NCBI RefSeq assembly: GCF_000373245.1
Contig: NZ_KB890757.1
Location: 62,001-126,000 of the forward strand
DNA: 64,000 nt
Direction of reading: 5' to 3'
From: Echinicola pacifica DSM 19836
GTDB taxonomy: Bacteria; Bacteroidota; Bacteroidia; Cytophagales; Cyclobacteriaceae
Of the stretch, positions 17,492-28,079 are shown in pieces (position 1 is the first letter of the stretch; each line of letters starts with the position of its first letter). Position numbers and translations under genes: made by a program. The notes beneath the pieces were generated by a model. It made no database searches, had not been told where the DNA came from, and saw only the letters and a list, made by a program, of their open reading frames with translations.

Positions 17492-19605
17492 TGAATATAA
17501 AGAAATCCATATTGCTGAGAGTAAGGCTGGCATTTTTGGCAGTGGTACTTTTTGCAGGGGCTATTTTGTACAGAATAGCCCATGTTCAGTTTGTGGATGG
17601 AGATAAGTGGCGCCAAAAAGCGGAGGATATTAACCTTCAATACCGAAAGGTAAGTGCCACCCGTGGAAATATATACAGTGATGATGGAAGTCTCCTGGCG
17701 ACCAGCTTACCCTTTTATAGAGTGGCGCTGGATCCGGGCATAGTGGATGAGGATGAATACCGTGCGGGGATAGATTCCTTAGCCATGAACCTATCCGCCT
17801 TCTATAAGGACCGATCCTCCACAGCCTATCGAAGGATGATCAATGACGCCCGTCTCGAAGGAAAGCGTTATCTGGTGATCAATAGGAGACAGATCGGATA
17901 CCAGGAGAAGCAGCGCATGTCCGAGTGGCCGATCTTCCGAAAAGGAAGAATGGGCGGCGGAGTAATCTTCGAAAAAGTAGAGAAACGATACAATCCCTTC
18001 AAGAACCTGGCGGGAAGAACCGTGGGTTTCCTCAATGAGGATCGCTATGGGGCTGGCCTTGAGTATAGCTTCAATGGATACTTGGAAGGGAAAAATGGCG
18101 AGGCCTTATTTCAGAAAATTGCCGGGGGCACGTGGAAGCCCGTTCATGATGCGGAAGATATAAGACCTGAGGATGGTTTTGATATTGTGACCACCATCGA
18201 TATCAATATTCAGGATGTAGCAGAATCGGCATTATTGCGCCAGCTAATCAATAAAGACGCTGAATATGGCTCCGTGGTGGTGATGGAAGTGAAGACCGGC
18301 CATATCAAGGCAATAGCAAACCTGGAGAAGAAAGATAATGGCTACGGCTATGGAGAATATTATAATTATGCGATAGGGGAACAAGGGCTTACTGAGCCAG
18401 GATCCACCTTTAAGCTTTTGTCCATGTTGGCCTTACTGGAGGAGGGAAAAGTAAACCTCAACGATACGGTGGACACCGGAGATGGAAATTATAAGTTCTA
18501 TAACCAAACCATGCGAGACTCCAAATATGGAGGCTATGGCAAGCTCTCAGTACGAGAGGTATTCGAGAAATCCTCCAACGTGGGGGTTTCTAAATTGGTG
18601 GATGAGCACTTCGGAGTAGATCCATCTAAGTACCTCGCCTATATAGAGCAGGCGGGTCTGGATAAGCCTTTTGGCTTTCAGCTAAAAGGTGAAGGTGTAC
18701 CTTATTTCAAAAGCCCCACTGATAAGAAAAACTGGTATGGAACCACCTTGCCATGGATGTCTATCGGCTATGAAGTGAAGCTGACCCCTATGCATACTTT
18801 GGCACTCTATAATGCAGTGGCCAATGGTGGCAGGATGGTGAAGCCGATGATCGTGGAGCGCATCCAGCGAGGAAATAGCAAAGAAGAAGAATACGATACT
18901 GAGGTGATCCGAAAGAGCATCGCTTCGGATGATACGATAGAAAAGCTTCAAGGCCTGCTGCAAGGAGTCGTGGAGCGGGGGACCGCCAGGAATATTAGTG
19001 GTGGAGCCTATAAGATAGCAGGAAAGACGGGTACTGCCCAGAAGCTGGTGAACGGACGGTACACCAAGCGATACTATACTTCTTTTGCAGGGTACTTCCC
19101 TGCGGATAATCCGAAATATAGTATGATCATCGTGATTGACAGCCCTAAGGGTTTTAATGTGTATGGAGGCGATGTCTCTGCGCCGGTATTTAAGGAAATA
19201 GCCGATAAGATATACGCTCAGGATCTGAACCTGAACAAACCTCTCCCTCAGCCCAAGCCGAAGAGAGATAAGAGCGGCACCTTGGTATTCCCTTATATCC
19301 AGGCGGGAAATGTGGAAGAGCTTCAGATGATCTGTAATAAGTTTGGGCTTAGTAACCACTATGCTGGAGAAGAAGAGTGGGTGAAGTCTGCGGTGGTAAA
19401 CCGGTCCATCGCTTGGCAGCCCAATAAAGTGGAGGCGCCAGTGGTGCCGGATGTAGCGGGTCTGACCTTGAGGGATGCTTTATATATACTAGAAAACAAA
19501 GGCCTGTCGGTGAACTATACCGGTAAGGGACGTGTAAAATACCAATCCTTGAGAGCAGGAACTAATGTTCCTAAAGGAGGCAGAATAATGATTGAATTGA
19601 GCTAA
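17491..19605 (+). CDS. ftsI: Division-specific peptidoglycan transpeptidase FtsI (PBP3) with C-terminal PASTA domain
   Basis: A class B penicillin-binding protein of 704 residues that cross-links septal peptidoglycan. An N-terminal membrane anchor (about residues 10-28) is followed by the pedestal domain and the transpeptidase domain. The domain's three active-site motifs are intact: STFK at 305-308, SSN at 361-363 and KTG at 512-514. The C-terminal 55 residues form a PASTA domain starting at VVPDVAGLTLRDAL. PASTA domains are typical of Gram-positive PBPs but also common on Bacteroidetes FtsI. One-base TAATG overlaps at both ends couple it to ftsL and murE. Confidence 0.96.
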   Translation: MNIKKSILLRVRLAFLAVVLFAGAILYRIAHVQFVDGDKWRQKAEDINLQYRKVSATRGNIYSDDGSLLATSLPFYRVALDPGIVDEDEYRAGIDSLAMNLSAFYKDRSSTAYRRMINDARLEGKRYLVINRRQIGYQEKQRMSEWPIFRKGRMGGGVIFEKVEKRYNPFKNLAGRTVGFLNEDRYGAGLEYSFNGYLEGKNGEALFQKIAGGTWKPVHDAEDIRPEDGFDIVTTIDINIQDVAESALLRQLINKDAEYGSVVVMEVKTGHIKAIANLEKKDNGYGYGEYYNYAIGEQGLTEPGSTFKLLSMLALLEEGKVNLNDTVDTGDGNYKFYNQTMRDSKYGGYGKLSVREVFEKSSNVGVSKLVDEHFGVDPSKYLAYIEQAGLDKPFGFQLKGEGVPYFKSPTDKKNWYGTTLPWMSIGYEVKLTPMHTLALYNAVANGGRMVKPMIVERIQRGNSKEEEYDTEVIRKSIASDDTIEKLQGLLQGVVERGTARNISGGAYKIAGKTGTAQKLVNGRYTKRYYTSFAGYFPADNPKYSMIIVIDSPKGFNVYGGDVSAPVFKEIADKIYAQDLNLNKPLPQPKPKRDKSGTLVFPYIQAGNVEELQMICNKFGLSNHYAGEEEWVKSAVVNRSIAWQPNKVEAPVVPDVAGLTLRDALYILENKGLSVNYTGKGRVKYQSLRAGTNVPKGGRIMIELS

Positions 19606-21071
19606 TGAAGACACTAAAAGACATATTGTACAAAGTATCCTTGACCTCGACCACCGGTAATATGGACGTGGAGGTGAAGGATATTGTCTTTGATAGCCGG
19701 AAAGTATCTCCGGGAGTGGTCTTCGTGGCTGTACCAGGAACCCGCGTGGATGGACATAAGTTCGTGGACCAGGCCATAGCGGATGGTGCCAAGGCCGTGG
19801 TATGCGAGAAACTTCCTGCTAGCCTGCAGGAGGGGATCACCTATGTGGAGGTGGTCAATGCTGCCAATGCTATGGGGATCATGGCATCGAACTATTACGA
19901 TAATCCTTCCAGGAAACTAAAAGTGGTGGCCGTCACGGGCACCAATGGAAAGACCACCTGTGTCACCTTGATGCAGCGCCTTTTCATGGCCATGGGCTAT
20001 GATACGGGCATGCTGAGCACGGTTGAGAATAAGATAAATGACGAGGTAATCCCTTCCACCCATACCACTCCAGACAGTGTAGCTATCAATAAGCTGATGG
20101 ATGATATGGTGAGACAAGGCTGTACACATTGCTTCATGGAGGCGAGTTCTCATGCAATAGTACAAGAGCGAATGGCAGGCATAGTATTGGCCGGTGCTGT
20201 ATTTACCAATATTAGCCATGATCACCTCGATTATCATGGCACCTTCGATGAGTATATTAAGGCTAAAAAGAAGCTGTTTGACGGCTTGCCTTCCACGGCT
20301 TTTGCCTTGGTGAATGCGGATGATAAGCGAGGGATGGTGATGCTGCAAAACACCTCTGCCTCTAAGCATACCTATGGCTTAAAATACCCGACCGACTTCA
20401 AAGCCAAGGTATTTAGCAATACCCTTCAGGGATTGGAGCTGGAGATCAATGGTCGTCCGGCTTGGTTCCGCTTGATTGGGGAATTCAATGCTTATAATCT
20501 CACGGCAGTATTGGGAGCGGCTTGCCTGCTCGAGGAGGATGAGGATGAGGTACTGATGCAGCTTTCTGGCCTCAAAGGAGCCCAGGGGCGATTTGAGCAG
20601 GTGGTTTATAATGAAATCACCTCCATTGTGGATTACGCGCATACGCCTGATGCCTTGGAGAATGTCCTTAAGACGATCCAGGGAGTGCGTACAGGAGTGG
20701 AGAAGGTGATCACAGTGGTGGGCTGTGGAGGTAATCGTGATGCTGCCAAGAGACCCTTGATGGCGAAGATCGCCGCAGAAATGAGCGATAAGGTGATCCT
20801 TACCTCTGACAATCCACGGGATGAGGATCCCCTGGAAATACTAAAGCAAATGGAAGCCGGGGTAAACCCTGTTGCCTATAAAAAGACCATGACGATCGCC
20901 GATAGAAAAGAAGCGATAAAGGTGGCCTGCATGTCTGCCAACAAAGGGGATATTATCCTTATTGCCGGCAAAGGACATGAAAATTACCAGGAAATCAAGG
21001 GGGAGAAATTCCCATTTGATGACCTTAAAATTGTAACTGATTTAATGAAATTGATTCATACTGAAAAGTAA
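19605..21071 (+). CDS. murE: UDP-N-acetylmuramoyl-tripeptide synthetase MurE
   Basis: Cytosolic Mur ligase that adds the third residue of the stem peptide. The 488-residue protein has the ATP-binding GTNGKT at 112-117, the carbamylated-lysine region, and the C-terminal specificity motif DNPR at 402-405. The Arg in DNPR marks enzymes that add meso-diaminopimelate, so this organism should have m-DAP peptidoglycan. Its last base is the first base of the mraY ATG. murF, which usually follows, is missing here. Confidence 0.97.
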   Translation: MKTLKDILYKVSLTSTTGNMDVEVKDIVFDSRKVSPGVVFVAVPGTRVDGHKFVDQAIADGAKAVVCEKLPASLQEGITYVEVVNAANAMGIMASNYYDNPSRKLKVVAVTGTNGKTTCVTLMQRLFMAMGYDTGMLSTVENKINDEVIPSTHTTPDSVAINKLMDDMVRQGCTHCFMEASSHAIVQERMAGIVLAGAVFTNISHDHLDYHGTFDEYIKAKKKLFDGLPSTAFALVNADDKRGMVMLQNTSASKHTYGLKYPTDFKAKVFSNTLQGLELEINGRPAWFRLIGEFNAYNLTAVLGAACLLEEDEDEVLMQLSGLKGAQGRFEQVVYNEITSIVDYAHTPDALENVLKTIQGVRTGVEKVITVVGCGGNRDAAKRPLMAKIAAEMSDKVILTSDNPRDEDPLEILKQMEAGVNPVAYKKTMTIADRKEAIKVACMSANKGDIILIAGKGHENYQEIKGEKFPFDDLKIVTDLMKLIHTEK

Positions 21072-22282
21072 TGCTTTACCATCTTTTTGACTATATCGAC
21101 AACGCATTTGACTTCCCCGGAGCTGGGGTGTTCAGGTACATCTCCTTCCGGGCAGGAATGGCAGCGATGGTATCCTTGATCATCACCATTTCCTTTGGGA
21201 AAGCCATGATCAACTGGATTCAGCGGAAGCAGATTGGCGAGACGGTTCGTGACCTAGGCTTGGAAGGTCAGAATGAAAAGAAAGGCACTCCGACCATGGG
21301 TGGCCTGATGATGATTGCTGCCATTATTTTCCCTACCCTATTATTTGCGGATATCTATAATGTGTACATCATCCTGCTGCTGGTATCAGTGGTATGGCTT
21401 GGCGGCATTGGCTTTTTGGATGATTATATCAAGGTATTCAGAAAAAATAAGGAAGGCCTGGCGGGCAAGTTTAAGATAATTGGTCAGGTGGGAATTGGAA
21501 TCATCGTAGGGGCGACTCTATTCTTTCATGATGATGTGGTGGTAAGAGAATTCCAGAATCCTGTTTCCATTGAGGAAGGCTTGGTGGAGACCCCAGCATT
21601 CAAGGATGTCAAGGATATGAAGACCACCATTCCGTTCATGAAGAATAATGAGCTGAATTATGAGAATTTCTTAGGCTTCTTAGGGGAAGACTTCACTCCG
21701 TACTTATATATTCTGCTGGTGATATTTATCATCACCGCAGTATCCAACGGCGCCAATATTACGGATGGTATTGATGGATTGGCGGCAGGGACCTCGGCCA
21801 TTATAGGCTTGGCCATTGCCATATTTGCCTATATCAGTGGCAACGCTATTTTCTCCCAATACCTTAATATCATGTTTATCCCTAACTCTGGGGAACTGGT
21901 AATCTTCTGTGCAGCCTTCCTGGGGGCTTGTGTGGGCTTTTTATGGTATAATTCCTACCCTGCTCAGGTGTTTATGGGCGATACAGGAAGTCTTATGCTG
22001 GGAGGAGTGATTGCCGTATTATGCTTGACTTTGCGAAAGGAATTATTGATTCCGGTGCTTTGTGGAATATTTGTTATAGAGAATGTATCTGTGATTTTGC
22101 AGGTCAGTTATTTCAAATATACCAGGAAGAAATATGGAGAGGGTAGGCGGATTTTCCGAATGTCCCCTTTACATCATCATTACCAAAAGGGGGGAATTCC
22201 AGAGTCTAAGATCGTCACGCGATTTTGGATTGTAGGGATACTTTTGGCCATTATCACACTTGCCACCCTAAAACTCCGATAA
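21071..22282 (+). CDS. mraY: Phospho-N-acetylmuramoyl-pentapeptide transferase MraY
   Basis: Integral membrane enzyme that makes lipid I from UDP-MurNAc-pentapeptide and undecaprenyl phosphate. At 403 residues it is about 40 longer than E. coli MraY. The extra length is a hydrophilic insertion at about residues 155-210 (after [10 protein letters not shown]), consistent with other Bacteroidetes MraY proteins. Conserved blocks include [15 protein letters not shown], the [11 protein letters not shown] catalytic region and the HHHYQKGG motif near the C terminus. murD follows after two bases. Confidence 0.96.
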   Translation: MLYHLFDYIDNAFDFPGAGVFRYISFRAGMAAMVSLIITISFGKAMINWIQRKQIGETVRDLGLEGQNEKKGTPTMGGLMMIAAIIFPTLLFADIYNVYIILLLVSVVWLGGIGFLDDYIKVFRKNKEGLAGKFKIIGQVGIGIIVGATLFFHDDVVVREFQNPVSIEEGLVETPAFKDVKDMKTTIPFMKNNELNYENFLGFLGEDFTPYLYILLVIFIITAVSNGANITDGIDGLAAGTSAIIGLAIAIFAYISGNAIFSQYLNIMFIPNSGELVIFCAAFLGACVGFLWYNSYPAQVFMGDTGSLMLGGVIAVLCLTLRKELLIPVLCGIFVIENVSVILQVSYFKYTRKKYGEGRRIFRMSPLHHHYQKGGIPESKIVTRFWIVGILLAIITLATLKLR

Positions 22283-22284
22283 GC

Positions 22285-23628
22285 ATGAGCAAAATAGCAG
22301 TTTTAGGAGCTGGAGAAAGTGGGTTGGGAGCGGCCCTTTTGGCGCATAAGCAGGGAATGCAGGTTTTTGTGTCTGACGGAGGAGCGATCCATCCGGATCG
22401 CAAGACGATGCTGAGCTCCGCGGGAATCGAATTTGAAGAAAATGGTCATACCGAATCCAGGTTAATCAATGTGGATACGCTGATCAAAAGCCCGGGAATC
22501 CCCTATAGCCAAGCCGTGGTGGCCAAAGCAATAGCCAATGGAGTGGAGGTAATTGACGAGCTGGAATTTGCTTCTCGGTATTCCTCAGGGAAGGTCATAG
22601 CGATCTCTGGCACCAATGGCAAAACCACCACCACCTTATTGACTTACCATTTGCTAAGGAAGGCGGGTATCGATGTAGGCCTGGCGGGAAATATTGGTCA
22701 ATCCTGGGCCGGGCAGCTAGTGGACGGTGATCATGACTGGTGGGTTCTGGAGGTTAGCAGCTTTCAGATTGATGGGTTTATTAGCCTCAAGCCGGATGTC
22801 GCTATTCTTACCAATATTACCCCTGACCACCTGGACAGGTATGAGTATAAGATGGAAAAGTATATCGAGTCAAAGCTTGGCTTGATCAAAAATATGACTG
22901 CGAATGATCATTTCGTGTATTTCGCAGAAGATAAATATACCCTACAGGGCTTGTCAAATGCCTCTTCTGTAAATCCAGCGAGGTATCCTGTAGCCCTGAA
23001 CACTAAGGAAGCCTATGCTGGCGTGGAGACTGAGGGCCATTTAGAATGGCGGGTGGACCAGCGGCAGTTCAGCGTGGCGCAGAGCCAGATAGCACTTAAG
23101 GGCAAGCATAATATGCTGAATGCCTTATGTGCAGGAATGGCTGCCTTGATCGCCGGAGTGGACCAGAAATCTCTGGCTCATGGCTTGGAGACTTTTGTGA
23201 ATGCGCCGCATCGGATGGAGGCAGCAGGCGAGGTGTCGGGAGTACGTTTTGTGAATGACAGCAAGGGAACCAATGTGGATGCCACTGCTTATGCACTGGC
23301 GGCATATAAGGAACCCTTGATATGGATAGCAGGAGGAGTGGACAAGGGAAATGATTATGCTGTACTCATGCAGGATATCAAGGATCATGTAAAGATGCTC
23401 ATCTGCCTTGGGAAGGACAATGCAAAATTGCTGAAGGCATTTGATGGAGAAATCCCTTTAATTAAAGAAACCCAGTCAGTGGCGGAAGCAGTGAGCTGGG
23501 GGCTAGAATATGGTAAGGCAGGCGACGTAGTTTTATTGTCTCCTGCATGTGCAAGTTTCGACTTGTTTAAGAATTATGAGGATCGAGGAGATCAGTTTAA
23601 GAAGGCAGTGAAGAATTTGGAGGCTTAG
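22285..23628 (+). CDS. murD: UDP-N-acetylmuramoylalanine--D-glutamate ligase MurD
   Basis: Adds D-glutamate to UDP-MurNAc-L-Ala. I use the ATG at 22285, directly after the mraY stop, because it starts the N-terminal nucleotide fold MSKIAVLGAGESG; an earlier TTG would overlap mraY by 58 bases. The 447-residue protein has GTNGKT at 109-114, the central TNITPDHLDRY segment and the NDSKGTN motif of MurD. A three-base gap separates it from ftsW. Confidence 0.96.
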   Translation: MSKIAVLGAGESGLGAALLAHKQGMQVFVSDGGAIHPDRKTMLSSAGIEFEENGHTESRLINVDTLIKSPGIPYSQAVVAKAIANGVEVIDELEFASRYSSGKVIAISGTNGKTTTTLLTYHLLRKAGIDVGLAGNIGQSWAGQLVDGDHDWWVLEVSSFQIDGFISLKPDVAILTNITPDHLDRYEYKMEKYIESKLGLIKNMTANDHFVYFAEDKYTLQGLSNASSVNPARYPVALNTKEAYAGVETEGHLEWRVDQRQFSVAQSQIALKGKHNMLNALCAGMAALIAGVDQKSLAHGLETFVNAPHRMEAAGEVSGVRFVNDSKGTNVDATAYALAAYKEPLIWIAGGVDKGNDYAVLMQDIKDHVKMLICLGKDNAKLLKAFDGEIPLIKETQSVAEAVSWGLEYGKAGDVVLLSPACASFDLFKNYEDRGDQFKKAVKNLEA

Positions 23629-23631
23629 CAA

Positions 23632-24801
23632 ATGAATAAGGTAAAAGCTTGGATAGACGATAACTTAAAAGGCGATCCCATCATCTGGGGGATAGTGTTA
23701 TTGCTATCTGTGATAAGTATTCTGGTGGTTTATTCTGCCACAGGATCCTTGGCTTATCGCCGTATGGGAGGCAATACCGAGGCGTATTTGATTAAGCATA
23801 GCTCCTTAGTTTTATTGAGTTTGGTGGTGATGTGGGCCGCGCATCGCTTGCCTTATAAGTATTACGCTAAGCTGAGCCTTATGGCCTTATGGGTGTCTGT
23901 GCCGCTATTGGCCTTCACTTATATGTTTGGCTCCAATCTCAATGATGCTAACAGATGGCTTACCATCCCGATAATCAATCAGGCTTTCCAGCCTTCGGAT
24001 TTGGCTAAGCTGGCGCTGATCGCGGCAGTGGCGGGGATGCTGGGTAAGCGGCAGAAGAATATTCAGGATTTTAAGCGCACTTTCATCCCTGTGATGATTT
24101 GGATCGGCTTGATTTGCTTATTAATTGGCCTTGCCAATATGTCCACAGCAGTGATGTTATTATCCACCTGCCTGCTGTTGATGTTTATCGGTAGAGTACC
24201 AGTGAAGTTCCTTATTGCTGTATGTCTGATTGGTTTTCTGGCATTGACTTCAGCCATTTTCCTTGGACAGCGTGGTGGGACTTTCTTCTCCAGGATAGAG
24301 AATTTTATGTCTGACGAAGAGGTGCCTTACCAAGCGCAGCAATCCTATATGGCCATAGCCACGGGTGGCATAGCAGGCAAGGGACCGGGAAATAGTGAGC
24401 AGAGAAACTCTCTTCCTCACCCTTATTCGGATTTTATCTATGCCATCATCATTGAGGAATATGGCATGATAGGAGGAGGGGTGGTGTTATTTCTCTATTT
24501 GGCTTTGCTGTACCGAGGGATGAGAGTGGTGGCGATTAGCAATCGACCCTTTGGAGGGCTGCTGTCGGCGGGACTGAGTTTTGCGCTGGTCATCCAGGCC
24601 ATGGTCAATATGGCTGTGGCGGTAGGTTTAGGGCCGATTACAGGTCAGCCATTGCCGCTGTTGAGTATGGGGGGGACCTCCTTATTGTTCACCGGAATCT
24701 CCTTAGGGATTATTTTGAGTGTAAGCCGTGGAGACCACGAAGATGGATTTGCCACGGATGGCAATGGAATTAGAAAGAATGCCATGCAGATGGCGCAATA
24801 G
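23632..24801 (+). CDS. ftsW: Septal peptidoglycan polymerase FtsW
   Basis: A polytopic SEDS-family glycosyltransferase of 389 residues with about ten hydrophobic segments. Family blocks seen are ANRWLTIPIINQAFQPSDLAKLA near residues 103-125, the GPGNSEQRNSLPHPYSDFIYAII region with the catalytic-loop context, and the C-terminal GQPLPLLSMGGTSLL. It works with FtsI at the septum. Its position between murD and murG is the conserved dcw order. It ends in TAG, and the next in-frame ATG of murG is 35 bases on. Confidence 0.96.
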   Translation: MNKVKAWIDDNLKGDPIIWGIVLLLSVISILVVYSATGSLAYRRMGGNTEAYLIKHSSLVLLSLVVMWAAHRLPYKYYAKLSLMALWVSVPLLAFTYMFGSNLNDANRWLTIPIINQAFQPSDLAKLALIAAVAGMLGKRQKNIQDFKRTFIPVMIWIGLICLLIGLANMSTAVMLLSTCLLLMFIGRVPVKFLIAVCLIGFLALTSAIFLGQRGGTFFSRIENFMSDEEVPYQAQQSYMAIATGGIAGKGPGNSEQRNSLPHPYSDFIYAIIIEEYGMIGGGVVLFLYLALLYRGMRVVAISNRPFGGLLSAGLSFALVIQAMVNMAVAVGLGPITGQPLPLLSMGGTSLLFTGISLGIILSVSRGDHEDGFATDGNGIRKNAMQMAQ

Positions 24802-24836
24802 ATATAATTATCAAAAAGAAAGAAACATATCGAATC

Positions 24837-25919
24837 ATGATAAGCGGTGGTGGCACCGGAGGGCATATCTATCCCGCCATTGCCATTGCCAATGCCTGGA
24901 ATGAAAAATATCCGGACAGTGAGATTCTATTTGTGGGTGCTGAGGGAAAGATGGAAATGCAGAAGGTGCCTGAAGCGGGATATTCCATAGAGGGGCTTCC
25001 GGTCGCTGGACTTCAGCGAAGGTTGACCTTGGAGAATCTTAGCTTCCCTTTTAAGCTTTGGGATAGCATAAATAAAGCCTCCAAGCTGATCAAAAACTTC
25101 AAGCCACATGCCGTGGTGGGAGTTGGGGGTTATGCGAGCGGACCCTTATTATATGTTGCTCAGCGAAAAGGTATCCCTACGCTGGTGCAGGAGCAGAACT
25201 CCTTCGCTGGACTTACCAATAAGCTATTGGCGAAGAAGGCCAGTGCGTTTTGTGTGGCTTATCCGGGCATGGAGAAGTTCTTTCCTGCTGGCAAAATTCA
25301 CTTCACTGGTAATCCCGTGAGGAAGGATATTTTGGCAATTGCGGATAAGAAGGAATTGGCTCTTAAGGCTTTTGGTTTGGCGGCGGACAAGCCGGTGATT
25401 TTGGTGCTGGGAGGAAGTTTAGGTGCACGGACCATCAATAATGCGCTGCTGGCTTCCATGGCTCACTTCGAGCAGCAGGGCTATCAGGCTTTATGGCAGA
25501 CGGGGAAGTTTTATTATGAGGAAATGTCAGAGAAGGTGGCCCAGGCCAAAATGAATGATATCAAGCCAGTGGAATTTATCCGCGAAATGGATTTGGCCTA
25601 TGCCGCCGCGGATATTGTCATCTCCAGAGCAGGCGCCTTGTCTGTGTCGGAGCTCAGTTTGGTAGGGAAGCCAGTGATTTTCATCCCATCGCCAAATGTG
25701 GCAGAGGATCACCAGACCAAGAATGCAATGGCCCTTGTGGATCAAGAGGCCGCCGTGATCTTACCGGATCATGAGGCAGTAGAGAAGTTGTCCGCAAAAG
25801 TGGATGAGCTAATGAATAATACCAGCTTACAGGATAAGCTGAGTCAAAATATTAAAAAAATGGGCAAGCCAAATGCTGCCTTGGATATTATAAAAGAGCT
25901 GGAAGCATTAATCAAATGA
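24837..25919 (+). CDS. murG: Undecaprenyldiphospho-muramoylpentapeptide N-acetylglucosaminyltransferase MurG (start uncertain)
   Basis: Peripheral membrane GT28 enzyme that converts lipid I to lipid II. The GGGTGGHIYPA loop of the N-terminal domain and the HQ-type donor-binding region (AEDHQTKNA) are intact. The first ATG, used here, falls inside the expected first beta strand: the codons just upstream read KKKETYRI in frame, and homologues usually begin several residues before the glycine loop. No ATG, GTG or TTG exists between this ATG and the upstream in-frame stop at 24771. ATT at 24807 is the most sensible alternative initiator, five bases after the ftsW stop. Either the enzyme is slightly short or it starts at a non-standard codon. 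It overlaps murC by four bases. Confidence 0.95.
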   Translation: MISGGGTGGHIYPAIAIANAWNEKYPDSEILFVGAEGKMEMQKVPEAGYSIEGLPVAGLQRRLTLENLSFPFKLWDSINKASKLIKNFKPHAVVGVGGYASGPLLYVAQRKGIPTLVQEQNSFAGLTNKLLAKKASAFCVAYPGMEKFFPAGKIHFTGNPVRKDILAIADKKELALKAFGLAADKPVILVLGGSLGARTINNALLASMAHFEQQGYQALWQTGKFYYEEMSEKVAQAKMNDIKPVEFIREMDLAYAAADIVISRAGALSVSELSLVGKPVIFIPSPNVAEDHQTKNAMALVDQEAAVILPDHEAVEKLSAKVDELMNNTSLQDKLSQNIKKMGKPNAALDIIKELEALIK

Positions 25920-27313
25920 ACTGGGAAAAACTACATAGCGTGTACTTTCTGGGAATCGGAGGAATCGGCATGAGTGCCATTGCCCGGTACTTCAATCATA
26001 TTGGTTTACCAGTATATGGGTATGACAAGACTCCTTCGCCGCTTACCAGGACGCTGGAGGAAGAGGGCATGATCATCACCTATGATGATGTGCTGGAAGC
26101 CATCCCTGAGCAGATCCAGGCGGACCCGTCTAAGGTGCTGATCGTATGGACTCCCGCCATTCCCAAAGACAGTGTCTTATTAAACTTCTTTGTGGACAAG
26201 GGCTATAATCTGAAAAAGCGATCTGAGGTGCTCGGGATGATCACACATTCTATGAATACCGTGGGGGTGGCAGGAACGCATGGGAAGACCACCACCTCAT
26301 CGATGGTCGCTCACCTGCTCAAAGATGCTGGTAAGAATATCGCAGCCTTCCTGGGGGGGCTTACCCAAAACTATAATAGTAATCTGATTCTACATGATGA
26401 GGAAAGTGAGGAACAGGTGACCGTCGTGGTAGAGGCGGATGAATTTGATAGGTCTTTCTTAAGATTATTCCCAAATGTGGCTGTGGTCACTAGCGTGGAT
26501 GCAGATCACCTGGATATATATGGTGACGCTCAGGAGCTTACCGATAGTTTCAATAAGTATATTGATTTGCTTCCTGAGGACGGCTTATTATTTATCCAAA
26601 AAAATGCCCTTAAAAACCTCAATAGGAATGATTTTGGTAACAGAAGGGTCCTTGAGTATGGACTGGGAGAGGGAGATATAAGAGCGGAGAATATTCATGC
26701 CGGACCTGTATCATTCACTTTCGATTATATCTCTGAGGGAGTGACCATTAAGGGGCTGGTACTGAATGTTCCTGGTTTTCACAATGTAGAAAATGCGCTA
26801 GCCGCAATATCAATAGCCTTGGAGTATGGAGTAAATGCCGAGCAGATCCGTGAGGGCCTGAAAAGCTTCCGAGGAGTCAAAAGACGGTTTGAGATTAAGC
26901 AACAGGATGATAAGGGTGTATATATAGATGATTATGCCCATCATCCGGAAGAGATAAAGGCCTTTTTGGGTTCTGTAAAAGCCATGTACCCGGATCAGAA
27001 GTTGACGGCTATTTTCCAGCCACATCTCTTTACTAGAACACGGGATTTTGCCCCAGAATTTTCGGAGGCATTGTCGCTGGCTGATGACCTACTGCTATTG
27101 CCTATTTACCCGGCACGGGAACTGCCTATAGCAGGGGTGAATGCAGAGATGCTGTTGGGGGCTATTAGTAGTCCCACCAAGCAGCTAGTGAATAAGGAAG
27201 AGCTACTGAGCATCCTCCAGGAGCGAAAACCTCAGGTGCTCGTGACATTGGGCGCAGGAGACATCGACCGCCTAGTGGATCCGATCAACCAACTAATGAA
27301 GGACTGGAAATGA
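25916..27313 (+). CDS. murC: UDP-N-acetylmuramate--L-alanine ligase MurC
   Basis: Adds the first stem-peptide residue, L-alanine, to UDP-MurNAc. The 465-residue protein begins with the nucleotide fold FLGIGGIGMSAIA and has GTHGKT at 120-125, the typical MurC variant of the Mur ligase ATP loop. VEADEFDRSF and DDYAHHPEEIKA blocks are also characteristic. ATGA overlaps at both ends (murG and ftsQ) show tight translational coupling. Confidence 0.97.
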   Translation: MNWEKLHSVYFLGIGGIGMSAIARYFNHIGLPVYGYDKTPSPLTRTLEEEGMIITYDDVLEAIPEQIQADPSKVLIVWTPAIPKDSVLLNFFVDKGYNLKKRSEVLGMITHSMNTVGVAGTHGKTTTSSMVAHLLKDAGKNIAAFLGGLTQNYNSNLILHDEESEEQVTVVVEADEFDRSFLRLFPNVAVVTSVDADHLDIYGDAQELTDSFNKYIDLLPEDGLLFIQKNALKNLNRNDFGNRRVLEYGLGEGDIRAENIHAGPVSFTFDYISEGVTIKGLVLNVPGFHNVENALAAISIALEYGVNAEQIREGLKSFRGVKRRFEIKQQDDKGVYIDDYAHHPEEIKAFLGSVKAMYPDQKLTAIFQPHLFTRTRDFAPEFSEALSLADDLLLLPIYPARELPIAGVNAEMLLGAISSPTKQLVNKEELLSILQERKPQVLVTLGAGDIDRLVDPINQLMKDWK

Positions 27314-28068
27314 GAGGCTGGAATATAAAACAATCGGTGATCTATACTGCGGTGCTTTTGGTACTTGCTGTATTCATCGGTTTTGTGGAGAAGAAGGGTG
27401 CAGAGAGAAGATATCATGGCCTCAATGTAAAGGTGCATGGTATCAGCGATGTGTACTTTGTGGAGGAAGAGGAGATTAGTCAGATGTTAATGCAGGCTTT
27501 TCCTGGATTATCCGAAGGAGAGCAGCTCGATAATATCCCCCTAAGAAAGTTAGAGGAGAAGGTGGAAAGCCACCCATTTGTGAAGAATGCAGAGGTTTAT
27601 AAAGACCTAAAAGGAGATGTGACGGTAACGATCGATCAGTATCGCCCGATAGCCCGGATCACTCGGGCCTTAGCGGCTGATGGCTATATTTCCTCAGAAG
27701 GTTTGGTGCTGCCGACCTCGCCGCACTATACTTCTCGGGTTTTGATCATCGAGGGGGCCAAGGCGGACGAATTACTGGCGGCCAGGGATTTGAATTTGGA
27801 CTATCAGAATTTATTGGACTTGGTTTATTTTATAGACCAGCATGAATTCTGGAAGGCGCAGATATCCTCCATCGAGGTGGGGCGAAAAGGTGATATCAAG
27901 CTTTACCAGCAGGTGGGGAGACAGGTCATTGAGTTTGGGCAAGCGGTGGATATTGAAGAGAAATTTAATAGAATAAGTCTTTTTTATGAGAAGATCATAC
28001 CCCAAAAAGGCTGGGATGCCTACAGTAAGGTAAACGTGAAATTTAAGGATCAAATCATTTGTGAATAA
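27310..28068 (+). CDS. ftsQ: Cell division protein FtsQ/DivIB-like
   Basis: A 252-residue bitopic membrane protein: a short cytoplasmic N terminus, one membrane segment at about residues 10-22, then a periplasmic part with a POTRA-like region (IPLRKLEEKVESHPFVKNAEVYKDL). Conservation is low, but topology, length and the murC-ftsQ-ftsA order identify it. It should link FtsL/FtsB-type partners to the septal synthase. ftsA begins 11 bases after its stop. Confidence 0.88.
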   Translation: MRGWNIKQSVIYTAVLLVLAVFIGFVEKKGAERRYHGLNVKVHGISDVYFVEEEEISQMLMQAFPGLSEGEQLDNIPLRKLEEKVESHPFVKNAEVYKDLKGDVTVTIDQYRPIARITRALAADGYISSEGLVLPTSPHYTSRVLIIEGAKADELLAARDLNLDYQNLLDLVYFIDQHEFWKAQISSIEVGRKGDIKLYQQVGRQVIEFGQAVDIEEKFNRISLFYEKIIPQKGWDAYSKVNVKFKDQIICE

Positions 28069-28079
28069 TTGATATAGCT

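Noticed and set aside
18682-19359. Open frame of 225 codons on the minus strand
   Set aside because: It lies wholly antisense to ftsI, has no family motif or plausible N terminus, and is explained by codon use of the real gene.
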